From: Rhizobium sp. Root1212
GTDB lineage: Bacteria > Pseudomonadota > Alphaproteobacteria > Rhizobiales > Rhizobiaceae
Direction of reading: 5' to 3'
DNA length: 64,000 bases
Assembly (NCBI RefSeq): GCF_001424985.1
Contig: NZ_LMDA01000005.1
Location: 1 to 64,000, forward strand
Below the pieces are notes generated by a model that saw nothing but the letters and a program-made list of their open reading frames with translations, made no database searches and was not told the DNA's origin. The position numbers were made by a program, and so were the translations under genes. This document shows positions 16,593-23,767 of this stretch, piece after piece (position 1 is the stretch's first letter; each line of letters begins with the position of its first letter).

Positions 16593-17450
16593 TCAATTCC
16601 CCCCGAGCGACGGATCGCGGCGGACCTGGATGATATCGCCAAGCAGGCCGAACGCGATGGAGGTGATGGCGACGGCGGCACCCGGCATGACCACGGTCCA
16701 CCAGGCAGTCGAGACATAACCGCGGGCACCGGCGATGGTCGCGCCCCATTCGGGGCTCGGCGGCTGGGCGCCGACGCCAATGAAGGAGAGGCTTGCGAGA
16801 ACGAGAACAGTGTTACCGATGTCGCCGGCCCATTTGACGATGAGCACGTCGAGCGAATTCGGCAGCACATGCTTGGTCATCAGCCGCCAGCGCGACACGC
16901 CGAGAACCTGTGCGCCGGCGACGAACTGCGATTCCATCGTCTGGCGCATGATGCCGCGCAGCAGGCGGGCGGTGGTCGGCCAGCCGGTGATCGCCATGGC
17001 GATGATCGCCGATTTCAGGCTCGGCCCCATGGCGGCGGCAAAGCCGAGCGCCACGATCATGCTGGGCAGGGCAAGGCCGATATCAGTAAGGCGCATCAGC
17101 GCCTCGTCAAGCCAGCGCGGACCTGCAGCCGCAACGGTGGCGATGGTGACGCCGATCAGCGAATAGAGCGTCACGACGAGGAAGGACGACAGCAGCGTCG
17201 TGCGCGCGCCGGCAACGAGACGCCAGAAGACATCGCGTCCCTGATCGTCGGTGCCGAACCAGTTGGCGGCGCTCGGCGGCATCAGCGAGTTGGCGATGTC
17301 AGACGTGTAGATGCTATCGGGGGCGAAGAACGGTCCGAAGACGGCCGCCAGCAGCAGCACGCAGACCAGCACGATCACGGCGGTATCGAAAGGTGAAAGC
17401 GCGAGCCGGCGACGGCGCGGAGCCCCTGACATGGCCGATACGGTCGTCAT
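16593..17450 (-). CDS. Dipeptide-type ABC transporter permease (DppC-like)
   Basis: This 285-residue inner-membrane permease has an N-terminal membrane helix after MSGAPRRRRLALSPFD, the FGTDDQGRDVFWRLVAGARTT periplasmic/TM block that marks DppC/OppC proteins, and the cytoplasmic EAA-type loop around AQVLGVSRWRLMTKHVLPN. Its ATG overlaps the stop of the DppB-like gene by four bases (ATGA). It forms the membrane channel with DppB. Confidence 0.92.
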   Translation of the reverse strand: MTTVSAMSGAPRRRRLALSPFDTAVIVLVCVLLLAAVFGPFFAPDSIYTSDIANSLMPPSAANWFGTDDQGRDVFWRLVAGARTTLLSSFLVVTLYSLIGVTIATVAAAGPRWLDEALMRLTDIGLALPSMIVALGFAAAMGPSLKSAIIAMAITGWPTTARLLRGIMRQTMESQFVAGAQVLGVSRWRLMTKHVLPNSLDVLIVKWAGDIGNTVLVLASLSFIGVGAQPPSPEWGATIAGARGYVSTAWWTVVMPGAAVAITSIAFGLLGDIIQVRRDPSLGGN

Positions 17451-18490
17451 GCCCTGCTTCCTCCGAATTGGGCCGAGCGGATGCGCGGATCGACCAGCAG
17501 CTGGGCGATATCGACCAAAAGGTTCATGATGCAGACGACCGCGCCGATGAACATCACCGAGCCGAGCACCGCGAACGTATCCTTCTGCGCCACCGCATTG
17601 AACATATAGGCGCCGATGCCCTTGCGGGCGAAAACGGTTTCGACCAGCACGGCCGAGCCGATCATCGCCCCGGCCTGCGTGCCCGAAAGCGTCAGCACCG
17701 GATTGAGGCTGTTCGGCAGCGCATGACGCACCAGCATGCGGCTCGACGACGCGCCCTTGGCGCGGACGGCCATGATGAAATCGCTTTTCAGCACGCCCAG
17801 CAGACCGGTGCGCAGAGCCCGGAAAATCTGGGTCGAGAATAGGATCGCCAAAACCGCGGCCGGCAGGATCAGGTGATGCAGCGCATCGATGAAGGCTGCG
17901 CCATTGCCGGCGACAACAGCATCGAGCGTCGGCGCACCGGTGACGACCGGTGCAGCCATGCCGAACGAGGCCTGCCCCGAAATCGGCACGACGCGCCAGA
18001 GGCTGCCCAGCACATATTGCAGCACCAGCGCCAGCCAGAAGGCCGGCATGCCGCCGAGCGTCACCGCCGCGATCCGGCAGATGGTATCGAAGGTGCGGCC
18101 GGAACGATAAGCTGCAACGATACCGGTCGGGATCGCAAGCGTGAGATTGATCACCATGGCGAAGAACACCAGCTCGAAGGTGCTGGGAAGCACCACCGAG
18201 AGATCGCTCAACACCGGCTGCAGCGTGACGTTCGAGGTTCCGAAATCACCCCTCAGGATACGGCCGAGAAAGCCGAGATACTGCATGATAACCGGGGCAT
18301 CGAGCCCCAGCCGTTCGCGCACCGCCTCGATCTGGACGGCGGACGCATCGGCACCCGCGGCCATCTGCGCCTCGTCGCCGGGCATCAGCTTGACCATCAG
18401 GAAAACCAGCGACGCCAGCCCCCAGAGGGTCAGGGCTGCGAGGCCGAGGCGCCGCAGCAGGAACCAGGAATAGACACGCAGTCCCGTCAT
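17447..18490 (-). CDS. Dipeptide-type ABC transporter permease (DppB-like)
   Basis: The 347-residue permease has a first membrane helix (RRLGLAALTLWGLASLVFLMV), the typical large periplasmic loop with PGDEAQMAAG, and the EAA loop around AVRAKGASSSRMLVRHALPNSL. The length and order of helices match DppB/OppB. An AAGGAG site precedes ATG 18490, 12 bases after the binding-protein stop. Confidence 0.92.
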   Translation of the reverse strand: MTGLRVYSWFLLRRLGLAALTLWGLASLVFLMVKLMPGDEAQMAAGADASAVQIEAVRERLGLDAPVIMQYLGFLGRILRGDFGTSNVTLQPVLSDLSVVLPSTFELVFFAMVINLTLAIPTGIVAAYRSGRTFDTICRIAAVTLGGMPAFWLALVLQYVLGSLWRVVPISGQASFGMAAPVVTGAPTLDAVVAGNGAAFIDALHHLILPAAVLAILFSTQIFRALRTGLLGVLKSDFIMAVRAKGASSSRMLVRHALPNSLNPVLTLSGTQAGAMIGSAVLVETVFARKGIGAYMFNAVAQKDTFAVLGSVMFIGAVVCIMNLLVDIAQLLVDPRIRSAQFGGSRA

Positions 18491-18502
18491 GACACTTGCT
18501 CC

Positions 18503-20068
18503 TTACGGATTTGCAAGCCGGAAATCGGCCGGTTCGGCCGGCGGCACCAGCATGCTGGCATTGAGATCGGCCAGCGTGCCGAGACGGTAAACGGCCGGCT
18601 TGTAGACGCCGTACATATCGACCATCACCGAGTCCTTATCGAGGATGACCTGCACCTGCTTATAGAGTTCGCAGCGCTTGGCATCGTCGACCGTGGCAAG
18701 CGCTTCGTCGAGCAGCTTGTCGACCTCGGGGTTCTTGTAGCCGACGCGGTTGGTGCCGACCGCATCCGAGCGATAGCCCTTGGTCAGGACGATGCCCGAA
18801 TCCGGTACCTGGGCGAAGTCTTCGAGCAGCATCATCTGCGGGATCGTCGCCGTGTCCTTCAGCGCCGCCAGATAGTTAGGGAAGGCGATCGGCTCCAGCT
18901 CCAGCTCGATGCCGGCCTCGCGCATGTTGGACTGGAACAGCGTCGCTTCCTGCTTCTGCAGTTCGAACACCGGCTGGAAGCTCATCTTGAACTTCATACC
19001 GGTTGCGCCGGCTTCCGCCAGCAGCGCCTTGGCCGCCTCAAGGTCTTGCTTGACCTCCGGCAGATCGGGGCGGCAATCGAGGCGCGCCGGCAGCGGGCCG
19101 TTGGCGATCTTGCCGTTGCTACCGCGAATGCCGCGCAGGCCGCCTGCATAGTCATAGACCATGCGCAGCGCCTTGCGCACCTTGGGATCGGCGGTCGGCC
19201 CGGTGCTGGTGTTGAAGAGGATATCGGCCTGATAGCTGGCATTGATCGGCACGACCTTCAGGTCCGGGTTCGTGCCCATGCCGGCAGCGTCGCGGTCGGC
19301 GATGGAGAAGCCGACGTCGATGTTTCCGGCCAGCAGTTCGTCACGGCGCGTCGCGCTTTCGTCAATGCGGCGGAAGACGATCGATTCGGGGCGACCGGCT
19401 TCCGGCGCCCAGTAATCCTTGAAGAGATCGATGACCACGGCCTGCGACTGGTCGCCCAGCATGAAAGGACCGCTGCCGGCATCGTGGGACTGCAGCCAGG
19501 CCTGGCCGTCGTCGCCGCCGGCATTGGCGGTCACAAGAGCCGAATTCAGGATGTAGATCTTGCTGAGCGACGGCAGGAACAGCGTATTCGGCTTCGTCAG
19601 GTTGATCGTCAGATGGGTATCGTCGGTGACGGTGGTCGAATCGTAGCCGTTGACGAAGGAGGCGACGCCGGTCCCGAGCTTCTTCAGCCGGTCCAGCGTG
19701 AAGGCGACATCCTTGGCGGTGAGTGCCGTGCCGTCGTGGAATTTCACACCCGGCTTCAGGGTCATCGTGATCGACTTGGCGTCATCCGAATAGGCGTACT
19801 CGGCGGCAAGCCAAGCCGTCAGCTTGGAGCCGTCATAGGTGACCAGCGTATCGTAGAGGGCGCTGGCGATCGTATTGGTCTGGTTATAGTCCGCGCGCAG
19901 CGGGTCCAATGTGTTGATCTGGCCGCCGAGGCCCACGATGATCGTGTGAGCGCGGTCTGCGGCCAGGGCGGACGAGCCCGCGACCCCACAAGCCAGCGCA
20001 AGAGAAAGCGCGCCGATCATGCGCGCTACATGGCGGCGCTTGCCGCTTTGCGAAACGATGCTGCTCAC
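18503..20068 (-). CDS. Dipeptide-type ABC transporter substrate-binding protein (SBP_bac_5)
   Basis: The 521-residue periplasmic binding protein starts at GTG 20068 (SSIVSQSGKRRH), chosen because GGGAGG lies six bases upstream; the longer in-frame GTG at 20104 has no such site. A Sec signal peptide with a hydrophobic core (IGALSLALACGVAG) ends at an SALA-A site. The mature protein has the family 5 architecture, with INTLDPLRADYN near the start and TMTLKPGVKFHDGTALTAKDV. It is the first gene of the operon A-B-C-D-F plus a TIM-barrel enzyme, so it feeds the substrate of that catabolic locus. Family 5 proteins bind peptides, opines, sugars and other solutes; the ligand is unknown. Confidence 0.92.
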   Translation of the reverse strand: MSSIVSQSGKRRHVARMIGALSLALACGVAGSSALAADRAHTIIVGLGGQINTLDPLRADYNQTNTIASALYDTLVTYDGSKLTAWLAAEYAYSDDAKSITMTLKPGVKFHDGTALTAKDVAFTLDRLKKLGTGVASFVNGYDSTTVTDDTHLTINLTKPNTLFLPSLSKIYILNSALVTANAGGDDGQAWLQSHDAGSGPFMLGDQSQAVVIDLFKDYWAPEAGRPESIVFRRIDESATRRDELLAGNIDVGFSIADRDAAGMGTNPDLKVVPINASYQADILFNTSTGPTADPKVRKALRMVYDYAGGLRGIRGSNGKIANGPLPARLDCRPDLPEVKQDLEAAKALLAEAGATGMKFKMSFQPVFELQKQEATLFQSNMREAGIELELEPIAFPNYLAALKDTATIPQMMLLEDFAQVPDSGIVLTKGYRSDAVGTNRVGYKNPEVDKLLDEALATVDDAKRCELYKQVQVILDKDSVMVDMYGVYKPAVYRLGTLADLNASMLVPPAEPADFRLANP

Positions 20069-20114
20069 TTCCGTTCCTCCCGTCCGTGAAATCGCGTTGA
20101 CCACGTAAGATTTG

Positions 20115-20152
20115 ATGTATCTGTATCAAATATTATCGCATAATGTATACAT
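20115..20152. promoter_or_regulatory. TGTATAC-type operators upstream of the minus-strand transport operon
   Basis: ATGTATACAT at 20143-20152 is a perfect 10-bp palindrome, 75 bases upstream of the binding-protein start. A second symmetrical stretch at 20111-20130 carries TTTGAT...ATCAAA flanking two GTATC half-sites. GntR/FCD regulators commonly bind short palindromes with T.GT..AC.A symmetry, so these are proposed sites of the regulator encoded at 21573. The rest of the 472-base gap (20153-20413) shows no gene or structure that I can name. Confidence 0.5.
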
Positions 20153-20413
20153 AAATTTGACGGCCAGACAATGGCCTCCGTCGCGAAAACCCCTCTTTCC
20201 GAAAGCCCGGCATTTGCGGGCTATCGCACACCGGCCGCGAAAAAGATGGCAAAAATTCGGGGTACCGACGAACCGGATATCCCAAGAGAACGGCTGCGCC
20301 TGACGATGAGCCAACGAAACGCACGCCACAACCAGGCATAAAGCCACTCTACCCTGCGCCAATCGGCACCCCGAAGATATCGAGACCATCAATACCGTTA
20401 GCGCCTTGACATA

Positions 20414-20441
20414 TTGGATACAAATTGCGATCACATATGAT
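20414..20441 (+). promoter_or_regulatory. Promoter with overlapping operator-like site upstream of the racemase-like gene
   Basis: TTGGAT (20414-20419) and TATGAT (20436-20441) are 16 bases apart, a plausible -35/-10 pair for the gene starting at 20541. TTGGATACAA at 20414-20423 is a one-mismatch version of the TTGTATACAA-type palindrome, so a regulator bound here would cover the -35. A TTGACA at 20406 is also present but badly spaced from TATGAT. Confidence 0.4.
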
Positions 20442-20540
20442 ACGTTACAGTCCGGTGAAAGATGTGGCAACGGCGGGTTCCATCGATCCGGGTCCTATCC
20501 GGCCCCCGCATTGCCGTTCGGTCTTGCCTTCGAGGTTCTC

Positions 20541-21290
20541 ATGGTGCGCCTGCTTGTCATCAATCCGAACACATCCCCACAGGTTTCCGGTGTCATCGAC
20601 GCGCTGGTGAAGGAAGAAGCGGGAGGCGGCGCCACCGTGAGGACCGTGACTGCCCGGTTCGGCTTTCATTACCTGTCGTCGCGCTCGGCGGTCGCGATTG
20701 CCGGACATGCGGTGCTCGATGCCGCCGCCGATGCGATCACCGGGGAGGACAATCCCGACGCCATCGTGCTCGCCTGCTTCGGCGACCCTGCTCTCGAAGC
20801 GATCCGGGAAATGACCGGCCTGCCCTCCGTCGGCTTTGCCGAGGCCGGACTTTTTGCCGCCGCGGCCGAGGAGGGCCGCTTTCTCGTGGCTACGCGCGGC
20901 GAGGTATGGTGCGACATGCTGGGCGAGTTGGTCCGCCAGCTCGGGCTCGAAAGCCGCGTCGCCGGCATCCATGCGATCGACGATGACCAGGAGGATGCCG
21001 GCGTCCTCGCCGCAACGCTCGCCCGCGTGGCAGGCGAAAAGGGTGCTGCCCGGCTGGTCGTCGGCGGCGCGGGGCTGATCCCGATCCTGCCGGACATCAT
21101 CCGGGCATGCCCCGCCCCCATTCTCGATCCGCACCGGATCGCAGTACGCAAGGCCATCCGGCTCGCGCAGGACGCGCGCACGGCAACCGCCATCCGGCCG
21201 CCGGGAAGGACGAAGGGCCTGTCGGAACGGCTGCGCAAGGTGCTTTCCGATCCGGGGCTTCTGTCGCCCTCGTCAGGCAATGCGCATTGA
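20541..21290 (+). CDS. Asp/Glu/hydantoin racemase-family protein with only one of two catalytic cysteines
   Basis: The 249-residue protein starts at ATG 20541 (MVRLLVINPNTSPQVS); the longer frame upstream lacks family similarity. Family hallmarks are the N-terminal VINPNTS strand and Cys79 in VLACFGDPALEA. Racemases of this family use two cysteines as opposing acid and base, the second in a GCAG or GCTG motif. Here that motif is VVGGAGLIP, with Gly176 in the cysteine position. A two-base racemisation therefore looks unlikely; a single-Cys reaction, as in arylmalonate decarboxylase relatives, or a lyase role is possible. It lies between the transport operon and the GntR regulator, with an operator-like site in its promoter. 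Confidence 0.8.
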   Translation: MVRLLVINPNTSPQVSGVIDALVKEEAGGGATVRTVTARFGFHYLSSRSAVAIAGHAVLDAAADAITGEDNPDAIVLACFGDPALEAIREMTGLPSVGFAEAGLFAAAAEEGRFLVATRGEVWCDMLGELVRQLGLESRVAGIHAIDDDQEDAGVLAATLARVAGEKGAARLVVGGAGLIPILPDIIRACPAPILDPHRIAVRKAIRLAQDARTATAIRPPGRTKGLSERLRKVLSDPGLLSPSSGNAH

Positions 21291-21539
21291 GAGGCACACC
21301 CTCCCGATCACATTTCACGAGGTCATCCGCCCATTTCATAGTTCAACTTCACCGCGCGCCGTTTTTGCTGTCTCTGCGGGGCAAACAGAGGGCGCAAGAC
21401 TGCGGATGCGGGCGGTCCGACGACGGTTTTCTGGCGAATGGACACGATTTTCCCATGCTTGAACGGACTACAACTCTGCGTCATCGTATTTTTCTTGTCT
21501 TTCCGAATGGGCCAAGGCAATTGAGGAAAGAGAAAAAGT

Positions 21540-21552
21540 CACGGTAACCGTG
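21540..21552. promoter_or_regulatory. Palindrome just upstream of the GntR/FCD gene
   Basis: CACGGTAACCGTG is a perfect 6+1+6 palindrome 20 bases before the start codon of the GntR-family gene. Its GGT.ACC core resembles GntR/FadR-type operators, so it could serve autoregulation. It differs from the TGTATACA sites elsewhere in the locus, and it may be chance. Confidence 0.25.
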
Positions 21553-21572
21553 CCGCAGCAGGATATGCGACG

Positions 21573-22280
21573 ATGAACAAACCCAACGCCCACGATCCGG
21601 ACGAAAAGAGCGGCTCCAGGATCGATGCGGTCTACAATGCCCTCTTTCAGGCGATCCTTGCCCAGGAACTGATGCCCGGCACCAAGCTGAGCGAGGAGAC
21701 CATCGGCACGCTGTTTTCCGTGAGCCGCACCATCGTCCGGGCCGCCCTCAACCGGCTTCACACCGAATCCCTGGTCGAGTTCCGCCAGAACCGGGGCGCC
21801 TTCGTCGCCTCGACCACGCCGGAAGAAGCCCGCCAGGTGTTCGAGGCCCGCAACGCCATCGAGCGCGAAATCTTTCACAAGCTGGCCTCGATAATCACGG
21901 ACAAGCAGATCCAGATGCTGCAGCAGCATCTGGAAGACGAGCACAAGGTGGACGGCCACGACCATGCCCGCGCCATCCTGCTTTCCGGCGAGTTCCATCT
22001 GCTTGCCGCGCGCATGAGCGGCAACGAGGTGCTGGCCGGTTTCCTGAAATCGCTGATTTCCCGCACCTCGCTGATCCTGGCCCAGCACAGCACCCATCAG
22101 GAGCCGGACTGCAGCGTCGACGAGCACGCCGAAGTGCTCGATGCGCTGCGCGCCCGTAACCCGCAAGCGGCTGCCAATGCCATCGTCAAGCATCTGGGAC
22201 AGGTGTTCGACCGCGCCAATATCGGCCAGCGGAAGAAGACGGAGCGCAACCTGAGTGAAATCCTCTCACGCTACGCCTGA
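21573..22280 (+). CDS. GntR-family transcriptional regulator with FCD ligand-binding domain
   Basis: The 235-residue protein has a winged helix at about residues 15-80 (AILAQELMPGTKLSEETIGTLFSVSRTIVRAAL, then the EFRQNRGAFVAS wing) and an all-helical FCD domain at about 90-225. The FCD part shows metal-binding type residues such as FHLLAARMSGN and a late DEHAEVLDALRARN helix. FCD regulators usually repress catabolic genes and release DNA when a carboxylate ligand binds. It lies centrally in the 12.9-26 kb locus and is the natural candidate for binding the repeated TGTATACA sites. The ligand is probably an intermediate of the pathway. Confidence 0.9.
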   Translation: MNKPNAHDPDEKSGSRIDAVYNALFQAILAQELMPGTKLSEETIGTLFSVSRTIVRAALNRLHTESLVEFRQNRGAFVASTTPEEARQVFEARNAIEREIFHKLASIITDKQIQMLQQHLEDEHKVDGHDHARAILLSGEFHLLAARMSGNEVLAGFLKSLISRTSLILAQHSTHQEPDCSVDEHAEVLDALRARNPQAAANAIVKHLGQVFDRANIGQRKKTERNLSEILSRYA

Positions 22281-22356
22281 TGGACGCTCCTCGGGCGGCG
22301 GGAACAGGGTGGTCCGTGGCTGATGCTGTCGAGTGCCCTTGGCCGCTGAAAGAAAC

Positions 22357-22400
22357 TCCGGAGCGTTTCACCGTTCAATGCGCCGATGAAACGCTCCGGA
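22357..22400. repeat. 14-bp inverted repeat between convergent genes
   Basis: TCCGGAGCGTTTCA (22357-22370) and TGAAACGCTCCGGA (22387-22400) are perfect complements separated by 16 bases. The element lies between the convergent GntR gene (ends 22280) and the TIM-barrel gene (ends 22482). No T-run follows on either strand, so it may be a dispersed intergenic repeat, a bidirectional RNA-stabilising hairpin or a Rho-type end rather than a classic terminator. Confidence 0.6.
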
Positions 22401-22481
22401 CAAGCTGCCCTCCCGGCAGAGGGGTATGCCGGGAAGGTCTGGGAGGAAGGCCTGCACGGCCGGCGCGGCCGTATAGATCGG

Positions 22482-23414
22482 TCATTTCAAAAGCTTTTCA
22501 AAGGTCTGCGGCAGCCTGTCGGCAGGCTTCGTCTGGTCCCAGGGGATATCGCGATCACCGAATGCGGTCGCCATGGCGAGCACCGAGGCGAACTCCTCGA
22601 CAGCGATGCCGGGCTGGGCGCGCAGCCATTCCGGATCGAACACCGGCATGGCAAACTGCCCGATATGGGTTTCCACCCAGCGGAAAGCCGTCGGCATCAG
22701 AGCGAAGATCGCATCCCAGTCGACGAGCCCTTCGCCAACCGGCGCGAGAAACCTGCGGATACCACCGTCTTGAAAGCGCAAGACCGCATCGTCGATGTGG
22801 AGTTGCGCCGTATAGGGCGCGACGCGCCGGGCGGCCGCGACCGGGTCTTCCATGCGGCAGACGACATTGACCGGATCATAGGCGACGCCGAGCAGATCAG
22901 GCCCGGTTTTGCGGATGATCTCAAGGATTTCCGCCGTGGTGATTTCCTCATGGGTCTTGATGAGCAGCCGTGAACGGCGCTCGCGCAGCAGCGGCGCGAC
23001 ACGCGACACCAGCGCGGCTACAGCATCGCACTGCGCCTGCCAGAAGACGTCGGAGCGGAAACGCTCCTCGATCATGCCGACGACGAACATCAGGTCGTGA
23101 ATGCCGGCATCGGCGGCAAGTCCGATCAGGCGGCGCAGGCCGGCTTCAAGATCGCCGTTGCCGGCATCGACGATCGGCTGGCAGCGGAACGGCAAAGCGG
23201 GATTGAGGAAACCGAGATTGGCCGAGAGGCGCACGCCCAGCCGGTCGGCCTCGGCGCGCACGGCCTGCATCTCAGCCGGATCGAGGGTCGCGCTGATGTC
23301 GGTCAGCGTGTTGAACAGCACGCCCTGCAAGCCCCGCTCGGAAGCTGCCTTCAGGGTGTGCAGCGCGTTCATCTCCCGCCCGCCGGGCAGTGTGTTCTTG
23401 ACGATCCCGATCAT
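22482..23414 (-). CDS. Sugar phosphate isomerase/epimerase-like TIM barrel protein, paralog 2
   Basis: The 310-residue protein is of the same superfamily as the one at 13646-14737 and clearly paralogous, with shared blocks [37 protein letters not shown] and [11 protein letters not shown]. It is about 50 residues shorter, mainly at the C-terminus. Metal ligands are expected at the Glu of THEEIT, the Asp of YDPVN, the His of QLHID and the Glu of VETHIG. Its ATG overlaps the stop of a 45-codon reading frame upstream (ATGA), suggesting coupled translation. Probably both paralogs act in one pathway, perhaps on successive or epimeric intermediates. Confidence 0.82.
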   Translation of the reverse strand: MIGIVKNTLPGGREMNALHTLKAASERGLQGVLFNTLTDISATLDPAEMQAVRAEADRLGVRLSANLGFLNPALPFRCQPIVDAGNGDLEAGLRRLIGLAADAGIHDLMFVVGMIEERFRSDVFWQAQCDAVAALVSRVAPLLRERRSRLLIKTHEEITTAEILEIIRKTGPDLLGVAYDPVNVVCRMEDPVAAARRVAPYTAQLHIDDAVLRFQDGGIRRFLAPVGEGLVDWDAIFALMPTAFRWVETHIGQFAMPVFDPEWLRAQPGIAVEEFASVLAMATAFGDRDIPWDQTKPADRLPQTFEKLLK

Positions 23415-23548
23415 GCTGCGGCCTCAAGGGGAATATCGAGGTCGGCGCAAGGTGCAGGCAGATGCGCAGTGCTCTTCCGGATGGCGTCAATCGATTTTGC
23501 GTAGCCGAAGGGGGCGGTGGCATCGGCGTTCCAGGTCGGCATTCTCAT
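23411..23548 (-). CDS. Small 45-residue protein translationally coupled to TIM-barrel gene
   Basis: This frame starts at ATG 23548 ([19 protein letters not shown]) behind a strong GGGGAGGGGAG site four bases away and ends in an ATGA overlap with the next gene. Good ribosome site, coupling and position right after the operator region argue for real translation. The product has no signal peptide or membrane helix and contains one Cys. I do not recognise a family. It could be a small accessory protein, a leader controlling translation of the enzyme, or the C-terminal remnant of a longer lost gene. Confidence 0.5.
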   Translation of the reverse strand: MRMPTWNADATAPFGYAKSIDAIRKSTAHLPAPCADLDIPLEAAA

Positions 23549-23605
23549 TTCACTCCCCTCCCCGATCTCGAAGGCCGGATGCAAAGGCATCTCGTCTCCG
23601 GCTTT

Positions 23606-23650
23606 TTGGATACTATCTTGTATCGAGATTATGTTGTCAATGTATACAAA
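23606..23650. promoter_or_regulatory. Cluster of TGTATAC-type sites between TIM-barrel operon and malate synthase
   Basis: Three related elements lie in the divergent region: TTGGATAC at 23606-23613, TTGTATC at 23618-23624 and AATGTATACAAA at 23639-23650 (central palindrome TGTATACA at 23641-23648). They sit between the minus-strand small protein/TIM-barrel unit and the plus-strand malate synthase G gene, so one regulator could control both. The similarity to sites at 12887, 12931, 20143 and 20414 is direct sequence observation; binding by the GntR/FCD protein is inferred. Confidence 0.5.
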
Positions 23651-23767
23651 ATCTGCGATGACATCGGCCATATACAGGTGCCCGCCAACCGTGGTGCACG
23701 GACGCATGCCAGCCCCGCCACGGGCGCCAGAACCGTGACATCCGAAACCACCAGAGGAGTTCCTTCC

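Noticed and set aside
17873..20089. 738-codon plus-strand frame opposite the DppA/DppB genes
   Set aside because: It is antisense to two well-recognised transporter genes, has Arg/His-rich composition and no domains.
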